DNA of 64,000 bases. Source: Gluconacetobacter entanii (GTDB lineage Bacteria; Pseudomonadota; Alphaproteobacteria; Acetobacterales; Acetobacteraceae). How positions within the stretch are numbered: the stretch's first letter is position 1; the number at the start of each line of letters is the position of its first letter. Positions 17,498-26,532 of this stretch are shown here, one piece after another. The notes under the pieces were generated by a model. The model was not told the DNA's origin and searched no databases. It saw only the letters and a list, made by a program, of their open reading frames with translations. The position numbers and the translations under genes were made by a program. Location: the NCBI RefSeq assembly GCF_003206495.1, contig NZ_NKUF01000004.1, positions 102,088-166,087 on the forward strand, written 5' to 3'.

Positions 17498-18337
17498 TCA
17501 GGACGACGTCCCCGTTTCATCGTGGCGTTCGCGCAGATATTTCCGTCGCCCCTTTTCCCCCATCCACAGCATGACCGGCAGGAGTTTCTGCCACAATGCA
17601 GGGAAAATCAGCAGAAGTTGCCCGAAAACCCCGTCGGACGACGGGACGAACACGTCCCTGCCACGCTGGCGCAGGGCACGCAGGATCAGCGTTGCGATCT
17701 GCTGCGGCGGTACCGGCAGGGTTACGAAATTGAGGGCCGATCCCCCGTTCTGCATTTCCTTTTGCAGCATGGGCGTATCCACCGCCCACGGAAAGATGGA
17801 GGAGACGTGGATGCCACGCGCACGGACTTCCTCCCGCAGGGACAGGGCAAAGCCGCGCAGGCCGAATTTCGTGGCGGCATAGACGCTGCTGCCGCCGAGT
17901 GGAACAATGGCGGCCATCGAATTGACAAACACGACATGCCCGCCACGCGGCACCAGATCCAGTAGCCGTGTCGCCAGCATGATGGGCGCCTGCAGGTTGA
18001 CCGTTACCTGTTCGCGCACCGATCTGTCGTCAAGGCTGGCGGCAGCCTGCGGCACGATCACCCCTGCACAGTGGATGAGCGCACGCACCGGTGCGCCCAG
18101 TGTGCGGATCCGGTCTGCCGCCGAACCAAGGGCCTGTGGATCGCCAAGGTCGCAGCGGATGTTGGTCACGTCTGGCGAGTGTTCCAGCGTCGGGACGCTT
18201 CCCTGCCGTGTCAGCGCAATCACATGGTATCCCGCAGCCAGCAGGCCATCAATGACCAGACGTCCGATCCCCCCTGCCCCGCCGGTAATCACCGCCAGCG
18301 GGTGTTGTGTTGAATCTGGTGGAAACGGCGCCGTCAT
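17498..18337 (-). CDS. Short-chain dehydrogenase/reductase
   Basis: A 279-residue NAD(P)-dependent oxidoreductase. The nucleotide motif is TGGAGGIGR, an HCAG stretch replaces the usual NNAG, and the catalytic set is NSM with YAATK. An Asp in RCDLGD follows the expected acidic position. The C-terminal ~40 residues are hydrophobic then basic (VMLWMGEKGRRKYLRER), which suggests membrane association, as in several SDRs acting on lipids. The substrate is unknown. A 7-bp-arm inverted repeat lies about 60 bases upstream of the start. Confidence 0.88.
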   Translation of the reverse strand: MTAPFPPDSTQHPLAVITGGAGGIGRLVIDGLLAAGYHVIALTRQGSVPTLEHSPDVTNIRCDLGDPQALGSAADRIRTLGAPVRALIHCAGVIVPQAAASLDDRSVREQVTVNLQAPIMLATRLLDLVPRGGHVVFVNSMAAIVPLGGSSVYAATKFGLRGFALSLREEVRARGIHVSSIFPWAVDTPMLQKEMQNGGSALNFVTLPVPPQQIATLILRALRQRGRDVFVPSSDGVFGQLLLIFPALWQKLLPVMLWMGEKGRRKYLRERHDETGTSS

Positions 18338-18394
18338 AAGAGTCTCGCGAACGGTAAGATTGTGATTATTTTCAACCTGATATGCATCTGGTTC

Positions 18395-18413
18395 ATGTTA
18401 CCTGACGTAACAT
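18395..18413. promoter_or_regulatory. Inverted repeat upstream of the SDR gene
   Basis: ATGTTAC, five bases, GTAACAT: a perfect 7-bp-arm repeat 58 bases upstream of the SDR start. Size and position fit an operator for a dimeric regulator. No regulator gene is adjacent. Confidence 0.45.
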
Positions 18414-18454
18414 AAAGTTATCATGACGTCGAAGATAAATCGTAATCCGTATTT

Positions 18455-19108
18455 TCACGGTATCTTTTGCGAAGGTTTGTCCGGACTGCTACCGTTCATG
18501 TCGTCGCGGGCTTCCTGCATGGCCTTTTCCGTCAGGCGCTTTTCATTGCGCCGCAGGAAAATGGCCGATCCCCCGACCCCGACAACGACGCCGATCACAC
18601 CGATGACGCTTGCCGGTCCCGAAAGCTGCATGATCTTGTGACCCAGATAGTAGGTCAGCATGGCATAACCACCGGCCCAGCAGATGCCGCCCGCCGCGTT
18701 GAAGATCATGAAGCGCGGCCATGTCATGTGATTCGCCCCGGCCAGCAGCGCCACGAATACGCGCACCACGGCGATGAAGCGGCCAAAGAAAACGATTTCA
18801 CTGCCATGGCGGCGGAACAGGAACCGGCCAAGCAGAAGCCGGTCCGGTGTCAGGCCAAGCCGTGCGCCATAGCGCTGGAGCAGCGGGATTCCCACCGTCC
18901 GCCCGATGATATAGCCGATATTGTCACCAATGACCGCGCCCGCAATGGCGGCGACCGCCACCCAGCCAATCGCCATATGGTGTGTCGCTGCGCAATAGAG
19001 CGAGGCGGAGATGATCAACGTTTCCGCCGGCAGGGGCAGCCCCATGCTTTCCAGCATGACGATCAGGGTGATGACGCCATATCCATAGTGCTGGAACAGA
19101 TAGTCCAA
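18455..19108 (-). CDS. DedA family inner-membrane protein
   Basis: A 217-residue polytopic protein of the DedA/VTT superfamily, now linked to undecaprenyl-phosphate or other lipid flipping and to membrane homeostasis. The re-entrant loop region shows ESMGLPLPAET near the N-terminus with the conserved acidic residue, then GDNIGYIIGR and the GRFIAVVRVF motif with the essential Arg residues. The C-terminal tail is charged and cytoplasmic. The start at 19108 gives a normal family length. It is likely transcribed alone. Confidence 0.92.
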   Translation of the reverse strand: MDYLFQHYGYGVITLIVMLESMGLPLPAETLIISASLYCAATHHMAIGWVAVAAIAGAVIGDNIGYIIGRTVGIPLLQRYGARLGLTPDRLLLGRFLFRRHGSEIVFFGRFIAVVRVFVALLAGANHMTWPRFMIFNAAGGICWAGGYAMLTYYLGHKIMQLSGPASVIGVIGVVVGVGGSAIFLRRNEKRLTEKAMQEARDDMNGSSPDKPSQKIP

Positions 19109-19371
19109 GTGGTGAAGCAGCTTACAATCTCCTTGCGCAACCTGCGCGGAGCACGGCCTGCATGCGACTGGAACCGGCTGTCATCATCCGCCCGATGGCG
19201 CCCACGTCGCCCGACATGCCATGCTGATAACGCAATGGGGGATTTCACATCCCATGGGAAGCCTATTTTTCAAATAGCTGCTCTCCATCATATCGGGGAT
19301 ATATCATATTATCCAATGGGATAAGGCACTTGGGCGGACCCATGCCCTTCCCTTTGGGACCGGGCGCAGGA

Positions 19372-21069
19372 TCACTCGGCCCGGATCATGATCTCCACCA
19401 CGTTGGCGCGGCCCGATGCGATCCCTGCCTGGATGGCAGGCGCGATATCGGTGGCGCGCGTGATCCTGCATGCCGACAGTCCATAGGACGCGGCCATGGC
19501 CTGATAATCTATGACCGGGTCATTGAGGTCCATGGCAAGGTAATTGCCATTGCGGGTCGAGACGTAATGCGTCTGTCCCCGCATGAAACCCTTGAGTACA
19601 TTGTATTCCTGATTGTTCATGATGACGAAGGTCACCGGCAGTTTCTCGTGCGCCGCGGTCCAGATCGCCTGTGGGGAGTAGAGCGAGGCCCCGTCCCCCA
19701 CCAGGCACACCACAGGCTCCCGCCCCAGGCCGAGTGACGCGCCCACGGCGGCCGGCATCCCCCAGCCCAGCGCACCGCCGCGCAGGAAGGAGTACTGCGC
19801 GGGCCAGTCACTGTCGAGGAAGGAGCGCACATGCGATGAGGTGGCGATGGCCTCGTCAACGATGGCGATGTCCGGCCCGATGGCGCGCACGGCTTCGTAC
19901 GCCGCGACGCAGGGGGCGATGACGGGTTCTTCCATGCGGTGCAGCGCGGTGGCGATGGCCTTGCTCCGGCGGTCGTGGTTGCGCGCCGTAACATTCTGCC
20001 GTGCGGTGGCATAATCGTCTTCGCGTCCCGCGATCGCCTTTTTCAATAGGGGCAGGAACGCCTCCAGCGAGGTACGGATATGCCCCACCAGCGACAGCGG
20101 CGTATAGAAGGTACGTCCCAGATCCCCGATATCCGCCGAAACCTGATAGATCGCACATCCCGGCGGCACGGCGGAGCCTTCGGAATACAGGATGGTGATC
20201 AGCGACTTGCCGCCAAGCGCGAAAATCGCGTCATAATCCGCAAGTTTCGCCGCGATGTCCGTTGCCCGCGTGGGCAGGTTGCCTTCCCACAGCGGATGCG
20301 ATGTCGCGAAGGGCACGCGCGAAGGCCAGGAGGAGCCAAAGACCGGCGCGCCCAGAAGTTCGGCCACGGCGGCCACCTGTGCGGCAGCCCCGGCGGCGTG
20401 GACCTCGTCCCCCGCGATGATCCCGAGGCGCCACGGCGCAATCCGGGCCAACTGCTGCGCCAGTTCCGGCAGGCCGCCTGCGATCGAACGCCGGTCGATC
20501 TGCGACGGGGGGGCGGCGGAAACCGTGCTCATTTCCTCCATCACGTCCATGGGCAGCGACAGGAAGACGGGGCCGGTGGGCGCGGCCATGGCGTCGTTGA
20601 AGGCGCGATGCACCAGTACCGGCAACTGGTCGGCATGCATGACTTCCTGCGCCCATTTCACGGCGGGGGTGGCGATGCTGACCAGATCCCCGAACAGAAG
20701 CGGGTCGGAGATGGTGTGGCGGGAATCCTGCTGCCCCGCCGTTACCACCAGTGGCGTCTGCGATACGCTGGCGTTGAGGAGGTTGCCCATGCCATGGCCA
20801 AGTCCGCCCGCCGTATGCAGGTTCAGGAAGCCGGGACGCCCCGCCGCCTGCGCATAGCCATCGGCCATGGCGACGGCTCTGGCCTCCTGCAGGGCCAGCA
20901 CATAATGCAGGTCCGGGCGTTTCTGCAGTGCGTCGATCAGCGGAAGTTCCGTCGTGCCGGGATTGCCAAAAATATATTTGACCCCCTCGCTTTCAAGAAT
21001 TTCGAGCAGGATGTCAGCGCCCCGTCGGCTACGCTGTCCATCGATATCACTGACTGCCGTGATCTGCAT
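19372..21069 (-). CDS. ThDP-dependent enzyme of the benzoylformate decarboxylase / acetolactate synthase group
   Basis: A 565-residue three-domain thiamine-diphosphate enzyme. The PYR domain has GNPGTTELP and LALQEARAVAMADGYAQA; the ThDP-binding motif is GDGASLYSP through NNQEYN. The closest resemblance I recognise is benzoylformate decarboxylase (MdlC): LHTAGGLG keeps the His equivalent to His70 of the Pseudomonas enzyme, but Thr stands where Ser26 is, and I find no match for His281. The substrate may therefore be another 2-keto acid or an acyl-CoA. I chose the ATG at 21069; the longer frame has no family match. It diverges from the nucleotidyltransferase gene. Confidence 0.8.
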   Translation of the reverse strand: MQITAVSDIDGQRSRRGADILLEILESEGVKYIFGNPGTTELPLIDALQKRPDLHYVLALQEARAVAMADGYAQAAGRPGFLNLHTAGGLGHGMGNLLNASVSQTPLVVTAGQQDSRHTISDPLLFGDLVSIATPAVKWAQEVMHADQLPVLVHRAFNDAMAAPTGPVFLSLPMDVMEEMSTVSAAPPSQIDRRSIAGGLPELAQQLARIAPWRLGIIAGDEVHAAGAAAQVAAVAELLGAPVFGSSWPSRVPFATSHPLWEGNLPTRATDIAAKLADYDAIFALGGKSLITILYSEGSAVPPGCAIYQVSADIGDLGRTFYTPLSLVGHIRTSLEAFLPLLKKAIAGREDDYATARQNVTARNHDRRSKAIATALHRMEEPVIAPCVAAYEAVRAIGPDIAIVDEAIATSSHVRSFLDSDWPAQYSFLRGGALGWGMPAAVGASLGLGREPVVCLVGDGASLYSPQAIWTAAHEKLPVTFVIMNNQEYNVLKGFMRGQTHYVSTRNGNYLAMDLNDPVIDYQAMAASYGLSACRITRATDIAPAIQAGIASGRANVVEIMIRAE

Positions 21070-21299
21070 GAAGGGCCTCTTCCATACTGGTGTTATTGCA
21101 ACTGTAATATGAAAATGGCGATTGTCATCCATCCAACTGCAGCCTGATGCACATAAGACAGACGATGACATCTGGCATGGGGATATCGGTCATTTATATT
21201 CAAAAACATGTTGCGGAATATAATGTTACGATACCCGCCGCGAAATGACTCCCCCGCGGCAAAAAGATATACCGAAAATACAGAATTGGCCTGATCGAC

Positions 21300-22133
21300 A
21301 TGACGCATGCACAAGGATGGCTCCGCGCCATTCCCGAAAGTTTCTGCCCGACCGCGCTTGGGGACATTGACCGGACGCTTCAGGCAATCCGGGCGGAGCA
21401 TGATGTCGCGATCCCGCTTGCGATCGAAAGCGGCAGCCGTGCATGGGGCTTCCCTTCTCTCGACAGTGATTATGACTGCCGGTTCATCTTCATCAGGCCC
21501 ACGGCGCAATACCTGTCCCTCTGGCCGGTGCGCGATGTTATCGAGGTCCCGCTGACGCAGGAACTCGACATCAATGGCTGGGACCTTGCCAAGGCTGTCC
21601 GCCTGCTGCTGAAGGGGAATGTGGCGGTGATGGAATGGCTGTCCTCCCCCATCATTTATGGGGCGGATGCGACATTCCGCGCCCGGTTCCTCGCCCTGGC
21701 GCATCGTGTGTGCAACCGCACGCTCGTCGCGCGGCATTACCTGCATCTGGGCGAAAAGCAGTACGACCGGCATTGTGGCATGCAGGTGCATGACCTGCGG
21801 ATCAAGAAGCTTTTTTACGCCCTGCGTCCCGCCATCGCCCTGCGCTGGCTGCGCCTGCATCCGGCATGCAATGTCGTGCCGATGCACTTTCCGTCCCTGC
21901 TGGGTGAATGTGAACTCGAACCTGCCACGGTCGGGATCATCGACGACCTTATCCGCGCCAAGGCGCAGACCCGTGAAACCCGCCTGATCGCGATGCCTGA
22001 ACCGCTGGAGTGGTTGATGGCGCATGAATTCGCCCTTGCCCATGAAACATTCGATCACCTGTCCCCAGAGGTGCCTGCCGATGCCATGGCGGAGGCCGAT
22101 GAATTTTTCCGCGCCCAGCTTGGGGGGAAATGA
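21300..22133 (+). CDS. RlaP-type nucleotidyltransferase (DNA polymerase beta superfamily)
   Basis: A 277-residue protein with the nucleotidyltransferase core ESGSRAWGFPSLDSDYDCRF (residues about 43-62): the GS motif followed by the D-x-D metal pair, as in the PF10127 family named RlaP for its association with RNA-repair ligases. A helical C-terminal domain follows (LHLGEKQYD and KKLFYALRP). No RNA ligase or RtcB partner is adjacent, so its substrate is unknown. The stop codon runs straight into a terminator hairpin. Confidence 0.82.
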   Translation: MTHAQGWLRAIPESFCPTALGDIDRTLQAIRAEHDVAIPLAIESGSRAWGFPSLDSDYDCRFIFIRPTAQYLSLWPVRDVIEVPLTQELDINGWDLAKAVRLLLKGNVAVMEWLSSPIIYGADATFRARFLALAHRVCNRTLVARHYLHLGEKQYDRHCGMQVHDLRIKKLFYALRPAIALRWLRLHPACNVVPMHFPSLLGECELEPATVGIIDDLIRAKAQTRETRLIAMPEPLEWLMAHEFALAHETFDHLSPEVPADAMAEADEFFRAQLGGK

Positions 22134-22172
22134 AAAAAGGCCCAAGCGTTCGTTGCGCAGGGGCCTTTTTAA
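22134..22172 (+). terminator. Bidirectional terminator after the nucleotidyltransferase
   Basis: AAAAAGGCCC (22134-22143) pairs perfectly with GGGCCTTTTT (22161-22170). The A and T tracts on both sides let it act on either strand, which suits the converging genes. Confidence 0.85.
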
Positions 22173-22183
22173 TTCCGGGAAAT

Positions 22184-22207
22184 GCCGCCTTTCTGAAAAA
22201 AGGCGGC
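22184..22207. repeat. Intergenic palindromic repeat (hairpin B)
   Basis: GCCGCCTTT and AAAGGCGGC form a perfect 9-bp stem. The right arm with its flank (22200-22219) matches the reverse complement of 57651-57670 at 19 of 20 positions, so it belongs to the same repeat family as the hairpin A copies. Confidence 0.7.
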
Positions 22208-22275
22208 ACCCGGAAACTTTCATTATGTGATGATGAAATTTTGAAACGCTCTTACCTGTGGCAGGGCACCTGCTT

Positions 22276-23586
22276 TCAGGGCGTGCCCAGTGTCATATCG
22301 AGGCGCTGCATCATACGCGGCAGCGGGATCTGCACTTCGGTGATGGGCAGGCTTTTCGTGCCCGAAGATTTCATCGTAAAGGCCGGTAGCCTGCCAGCCA
22401 TCAGTAGCGCGGCAAGATGCGCCTGGTCATCCGGCAGGCCTGCATGGCGGGCTTCGTTTTCCTTCATCGTGATGGTCTGCTGGTCCGCCGCGTCCGCGTT
22501 CTGCTGCGGCATCGGTGTCCCGGGAATTTCCTTGTCCCGTTTATCGGCGCCCGTTGTGTCCAGCGTCACGTCCACGGCCTGCAATGTCAGGCGCCCCACA
22601 TTCTGGGCAATGTTGAACACCGTCATTGGATTGAGGCCACGGACATTGTGGTCCAGCACCGACAGGGTGGCGGTATCAAGCAGCACGGGCGAGAAGTTGC
22701 CCAATTGAATCTTGCCATGCCAGTTGCCGAAATTCGGGAAATTCCCGCTACTCGTCATGGTCATCACTGACGTGTTTTTCTGCAGGCCATACCCGATGTT
22801 CAGGCTGCCCTGCAGCGTGTTGTAACCCTCCTGCCCCACTTCCCGGGCAAAAGATGCCAGCGTGCCCGGGATCGGTGCGCCGGGACCTGCAGCGACGATT
22901 TTCTGGACAGGGAGCGTGATCCCGGAGAACGAGAGGTCAAGGTAATAGGGTATCGTGTGCGCCGTATCGATACGCGAAATGTCCACGCTGCTGGCCGTGA
23001 TATCCACCGCAGGCGCGACGTGCCATTTCACGTCCGACAGCGACACCGTACCGAAAAGCGAGGTACTGACGCTGCCATATTCCACGACACCCAGCAGGTT
23101 CATGGACTGCAGGGCGTCATGCACGCCCTTTTCCGCCTTCTGTGAGGCATGATGGTGGGCGATCCCCCACCCGATCAGCACAAGGCAGCCGATCCCCCCT
23201 GCCCCGGCCTGCAGCCACCGGCGATATTTCTGCATGAAGGAACGACGGTTTTTTGCATCGCCGAGTTCATGTGCGGCCTTGGTCATGTATTCGGCCGCCG
23301 AACGCTGCGCCGCCTTGACCTTCGGGGCCTGTGCCACCATGAAATCGGACGTACGATGGGAAAACGCCTTCAGGCCCTGCCCAATCTGTTCCAGTGCTTC
23401 GTCCGCCCTGGCCGAACTGCCCATGCCTGTACCCGTGGCGATGCCTCCGCGCGCCAGAAGCGCGCCGGGCGGGATCAGCGGACTGAGGGGGGGCAGCAGT
23501 TTGCTCATTGGTGGCAGCAGCATGGAGGTATTGGCTGCTGCGGCCCCTGCCGGAGTGGGTGTGCCTGCGGTCTGCATTACCGTCAT
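22276..23586 (-). CDS. Membrane-anchored protein of unknown function
   Basis: I do not recognise this 436-residue protein with confidence. It starts with a Pro/Ala/Leu-rich segment, then an amphipathic helical stretch, then one transmembrane segment near residues 126-143 (AGAGGIGCLVLIGWG). A long periplasmic beta-rich domain follows, with patterns such as YYLDLSFSGITLPV and TLSVLDHNVRGLNP that recall DUF945/YdgA-like or AsmA-like proteins; that is inference only. I took the ATG at 23586; one at 23577 is possible. It is the last gene of a four-gene cassette, 23 bases after the DUF4282-like gene. Confidence 0.75.
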   Translation of the reverse strand: MTVMQTAGTPTPAGAAAANTSMLLPPMSKLLPPLSPLIPPGALLARGGIATGTGMGSSARADEALEQIGQGLKAFSHRTSDFMVAQAPKVKAAQRSAAEYMTKAAHELGDAKNRRSFMQKYRRWLQAGAGGIGCLVLIGWGIAHHHASQKAEKGVHDALQSMNLLGVVEYGSVSTSLFGTVSLSDVKWHVAPAVDITASSVDISRIDTAHTIPYYLDLSFSGITLPVQKIVAAGPGAPIPGTLASFAREVGQEGYNTLQGSLNIGYGLQKNTSVMTMTSSGNFPNFGNWHGKIQLGNFSPVLLDTATLSVLDHNVRGLNPMTVFNIAQNVGRLTLQAVDVTLDTTGADKRDKEIPGTPMPQQNADAADQQTITMKENEARHAGLPDDQAHLAALLMAGRLPAFTMKSSGTKSLPITEVQIPLPRMMQRLDMTLGTP

Positions 23587-23609
23587 CGTCCCTTTGTCTG
23601 CGTACAGGA

Positions 23610-23933
23610 TCAGGCGTGCTTTTGCGTATTTTCGCGCTTCCATGCCAGTTCGTCGCGGATCATGAACACCACCAGCACGGTTTCACACCCGATGCGCGTC
23701 AGGATGATGCTGAGGACGGTCGTGATGAGGGCGACGATACTGCCCAGGATCAGGCCGATGATGGTCGGCAGTGTGGTGGATTCCCCCGCCATCTGCGCGG
23801 CATTGATGCACAGCACGAGGATGCTGATGAATGTCGCCAGCCCGGACAGCACGCAGAAGACCACGCCGATATAATAGAATATCTTCATGAACTGCGGGGT
23901 GATGAGCGTATCGAAGGACAGGAGGGTCTTCAT
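23610..23933 (-). CDS. DUF4282-like small membrane protein
   Basis: A 107-residue protein with the N-terminal FDTLITPQFMKIFYYIGVV typical of DUF4282, two long hydrophobic segments (about 16-42 and 57-85) and a conserved-looking RIGCETVLVVFMIRDEL helix followed by a charged tail. The family has no known function. The SH3-like lipoprotein, the exported protein and the anchored protein around it are all on this strand with spacings under 65 bases, so they are likely co-expressed. Confidence 0.82.
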   Translation of the reverse strand: MKTLLSFDTLITPQFMKIFYYIGVVFCVLSGLATFISILVLCINAAQMAGESTTLPTIIGLILGSIVALITTVLSIILTRIGCETVLVVFMIRDELAWKRENTQKHA

Positions 23934-23996
23934 GATGTTCGGTCCTTGGTAAGGGAAACGGGGAGGGTTGGTGCCGGTGGCACGACGTGATGGGGA

Positions 23997-25679
23997 TCAG
24001 GGGGCCGGGGTGGACGTGGCCGCCTGTGTGGCGTTGGCGATCTTGCGGTTTTCAATTTCCGTGGGATCGGTGGCATCGGCGCATTGCGGCTGCTTGCAGG
24101 CATAGGAACGCGTGACGCTGAGTTGCGCGTCAGGGAAGTCCCCCTGCGTGGGCGTGGTGAGCATGCAGCTGACGAGGTACCATCCGGCGTCACCGAAATC
24201 GGCCTTGTCATCGGCCATCGTCAGGCTCAGGTGGCCCGGCCATGCCGTGGCGACATCCTTGTGCCCGGACCCGTTCGTCTGCACCAGCAGGCTGACGGGA
24301 ACGGGTTTTCCGTCGCCCTGCATGGAGGCGAAACGGGTGGCACGGATGTTGTCGAGCGAATGGAACAGTTCGACCGGCCGGTCATCATTGATCCAGTTCG
24401 CCAGACGGACGGGCACCGGGGTCGTGCCAAGCTCACGTATCTCGCTGTCGCGACGCGCCACAAGCTGCTTTTCACGCCTGGCTGCGGCGATCCGCTGTGC
24501 CTGCGCGTGCTGGGCCGCGATCTGTTCCGGTCCCGCCTGATACAGCAGCGTTTCAAGGCGCTGGTCGCCATAGACGCTGTAGCCATGTACCGTGGCGGAA
24601 TAGGTCGGTTCGGCCTCGTTGCCGCTGACGCCCCTGGGATCGACATCGAATTCCAGCACGATCCAGACCCGGCGGTTCATCCAGCCAAAGCTCTCGCGCC
24701 TGCGTTCAAAATTACGCGCCTCTTCGGGGGGCATCGCGAATCCCGTGATGGATTCCATGTCCTGCGCATGCAGCGCGACGGCAAGGGGGATTCCGTCCGC
24801 CGCGCACGGGCGGCCAAGGCGCAGGAGATTCCCGTTGATATGGACCGGGAACATGTTTTCCTGAAAGTCATAATGGCCGAATTCGGTTTCCAGTTCGGCA
24901 TAGATGACGCCTGGCGCGACATTGCCACTATGGGCCTGCATGTCCTGCCCGGCCTTTTCAAGCACTTCATGCAGCCGGAAATCGTCGTTTCTTGAACGGA
25001 ACCATTCCGAGGCCATATGCCCCTGCGCCCAGCATTTCTGGGCCTCGGGGTTGGCAAGGAATGTCGGGTCGTTTTTCCCGGCGAACAGCATGTAGCCCCA
25101 ATATCCCTGATCCCCAACCTTGGGCACGGGGGCAGGTTGCGCGGACGCCACGGCAGGCTGTGCCTGATCGGGCGCAGGGGAAGTGGCTGGTGGCGTGGCC
25201 TGCGGGGCCGTGGCGGCGTCTGCTGCGGGTTGCGGCGCAGGGGCATCCGCCGGCGGCGGTCCGGTGAACGGGTTGGGTGGCGTGGGGGCGTCGAGGGAGG
25301 CCGGCGGCGTGGCGGCCGGTGGGGGCGCCGCGGCAAAGACCCATCCCCCGCTGCGTTCCGCGTGGTACTGGCCGGTGATGCGGCCTTCTTCCGACACGCT
25401 GGCATCGGCGCGTTCGGCGGTGGGGCATGTCTGCTCGAACTCGCGCCGCATCCTGTCGAGCAGCGCAACCTGTGCGGTCGGATTGCCCATGTCCCCGCTT
25501 TCGCTGGACAGGACCATCTTCAGGCGCAGGTCCTTGCGGCACCACTGCGCGCCGCCTGCGGCATAGACCTCGATATGCTTGGCGCTTGACCGTGCGATTA
25601 GCGCCTCTTCCTGCGCCCATGCCGCGACAGGCGCCAGCATCATGGCCAGCGCAACACCCCCGGTCAGGCGTTGACGCAT
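23997..25679 (-). CDS. Exported protein of unknown function with Pro/Ala-rich linker
   Basis: A 560-residue protein. The signal peptide MRQRLTGGVALAMMLAPVAAWAQ is clear and decides the ATG at 25679. An N-terminal domain of about 90 residues has two Cys (WCRK and EQTCPTA). A long Pro/Ala linker follows (about residues 94-170), then a larger domain with GYWGYMLFAGKND, ETEFGHYDFQENMFPV, FGWMNRRVWIVLEFD and further Cys near the end (KQPQCA). I recognise no family. Layout and signal suggest two periplasmic domains joined by a flexible spacer, perhaps a partner of the adjacent lipoprotein. Confidence 0.75.
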   Translation of the reverse strand: MRQRLTGGVALAMMLAPVAAWAQEEALIARSSAKHIEVYAAGGAQWCRKDLRLKMVLSSESGDMGNPTAQVALLDRMRREFEQTCPTAERADASVSEEGRITGQYHAERSGGWVFAAAPPPAATPPASLDAPTPPNPFTGPPPADAPAPQPAADAATAPQATPPATSPAPDQAQPAVASAQPAPVPKVGDQGYWGYMLFAGKNDPTFLANPEAQKCWAQGHMASEWFRSRNDDFRLHEVLEKAGQDMQAHSGNVAPGVIYAELETEFGHYDFQENMFPVHINGNLLRLGRPCAADGIPLAVALHAQDMESITGFAMPPEEARNFERRRESFGWMNRRVWIVLEFDVDPRGVSGNEAEPTYSATVHGYSVYGDQRLETLLYQAGPEQIAAQHAQAQRIAAARREKQLVARRDSEIRELGTTPVPVRLANWINDDRPVELFHSLDNIRATRFASMQGDGKPVPVSLLVQTNGSGHKDVATAWPGHLSLTMADDKADFGDAGWYLVSCMLTTPTQGDFPDAQLSVTRSYACKQPQCADATDPTEIENRKIANATQAATSTPAP

Positions 25680-25725
25680 CGTGCCTTCGTGCAGAAGCGA
25701 CCGGATCATGCGCTTGTTCCTCACG

Positions 25726-26532
25726 TTAGTTGAGTTCCCATACACCCTGTGCCGAACGGCATGCCGTTTCGGTCGATGTGCTGGATTTTCCCTTGTCGGT
25801 CGCGACGGTTTTCAGGTCGCGGCAGGTGACGCTTGCATTGACGTTCGACGATACCGTCTTGCCTTCGGGGGCGGCCGGCTCCGCATCGAGGTCAAATGTC
25901 CCGCTTGTTGCGGCATGGTGGCTGCCGGCCGACAGCGGTTGCAGCGAAGATGCCGCGACGTAGCCGATCGAACGGCCATGCTGCGAAACCAGCATCCAGT
26001 TCTGTCCCGTCAACTGTCCCACCACCATGATCACGGAATGGGTCGGCAGCGTCATCGCGACCGTGGCGGAGGTGGATGGGGAAAGATAGACCGGGGAAGA
26101 TGACGTCACCTGGTATCGCGCGCCAATTGCATGGATCGACCCCGGCGCCGCCACGTCGGCATTGCGGACAATGCGGATCGACTTGTCTTCCTGCCGGGTA
26201 TTGGACGTGGTGATGGTGGCGCGCATGGTGGAGTGGTCGGACTGCCACGTCACCGTACGGTTGTCCCCCTGCGCCATCAGAAGCTGCTGCTGACGGCGGG
26301 CCAGCGCCTTGCGGTCCATGTTGTCGAGCATGTTGCCGATACTCGAACCAAAGGTTTCCCCGCCGATCAGGCTGGCAAGGCCCGCCACGACATGGTTGCG
26401 TGTCGTGTGGACGCCGGGTTCGGTGCCGGTCTGCGCAGTATTACCAGACTGATCGGTCGCACATCCCGAAATTGCAGCCGAGATGCAGAGAACGGAAAAC
26501 GTTTTTACGCCAATCCGGTAAAAATCACGCAT
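25726..26532 (-). CDS. Lipoprotein with bacterial SH3-like domain
   Basis: A 268-residue lipoprotein: signal peptide ending in lipobox ISGC (Cys24). A small-residue-rich segment, VAGLASLIGGETFGSSIGN, resembles the glycine-zipper region of 17-kDa surface antigens. An SH3b-like domain occupies about residues 150-210 (SPVYLSPSTSATVAMTLP, then VGQLTGQNWMLVS and GRSIGYVAASSLQ). Such domains often bind peptidoglycan or peptides. I took the ATG at 26532. It is the first gene of the cassette, 46 bases from the next. Confidence 0.78.
   Translation of the reverse strand: MRDFYRIGVKTFSVLCISAAISGCATDQSGNTAQTGTEPGVHTTRNHVVAGLASLIGGETFGSSIGNMLDNMDRKALARRQQQLLMAQGDNRTVTWQSDHSTMRATITTSNTRQEDKSIRIVRNADVAAPGSIHAIGARYQVTSSSPVYLSPSTSATVAMTLPTHSVIMVVGQLTGQNWMLVSQHGRSIGYVAASSLQPLSAGSHHAATSGTFDLDAEPAAPEGKTVSSNVNASVTCRDLKTVATDKGKSSTSTETACRSAQGVWELN

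Noticed and set aside
21093..22223. A 376-codon open frame antisense to the nucleotidyltransferase
   Set aside because: Opposite a gene with clear catalytic motifs; runs through its terminator.
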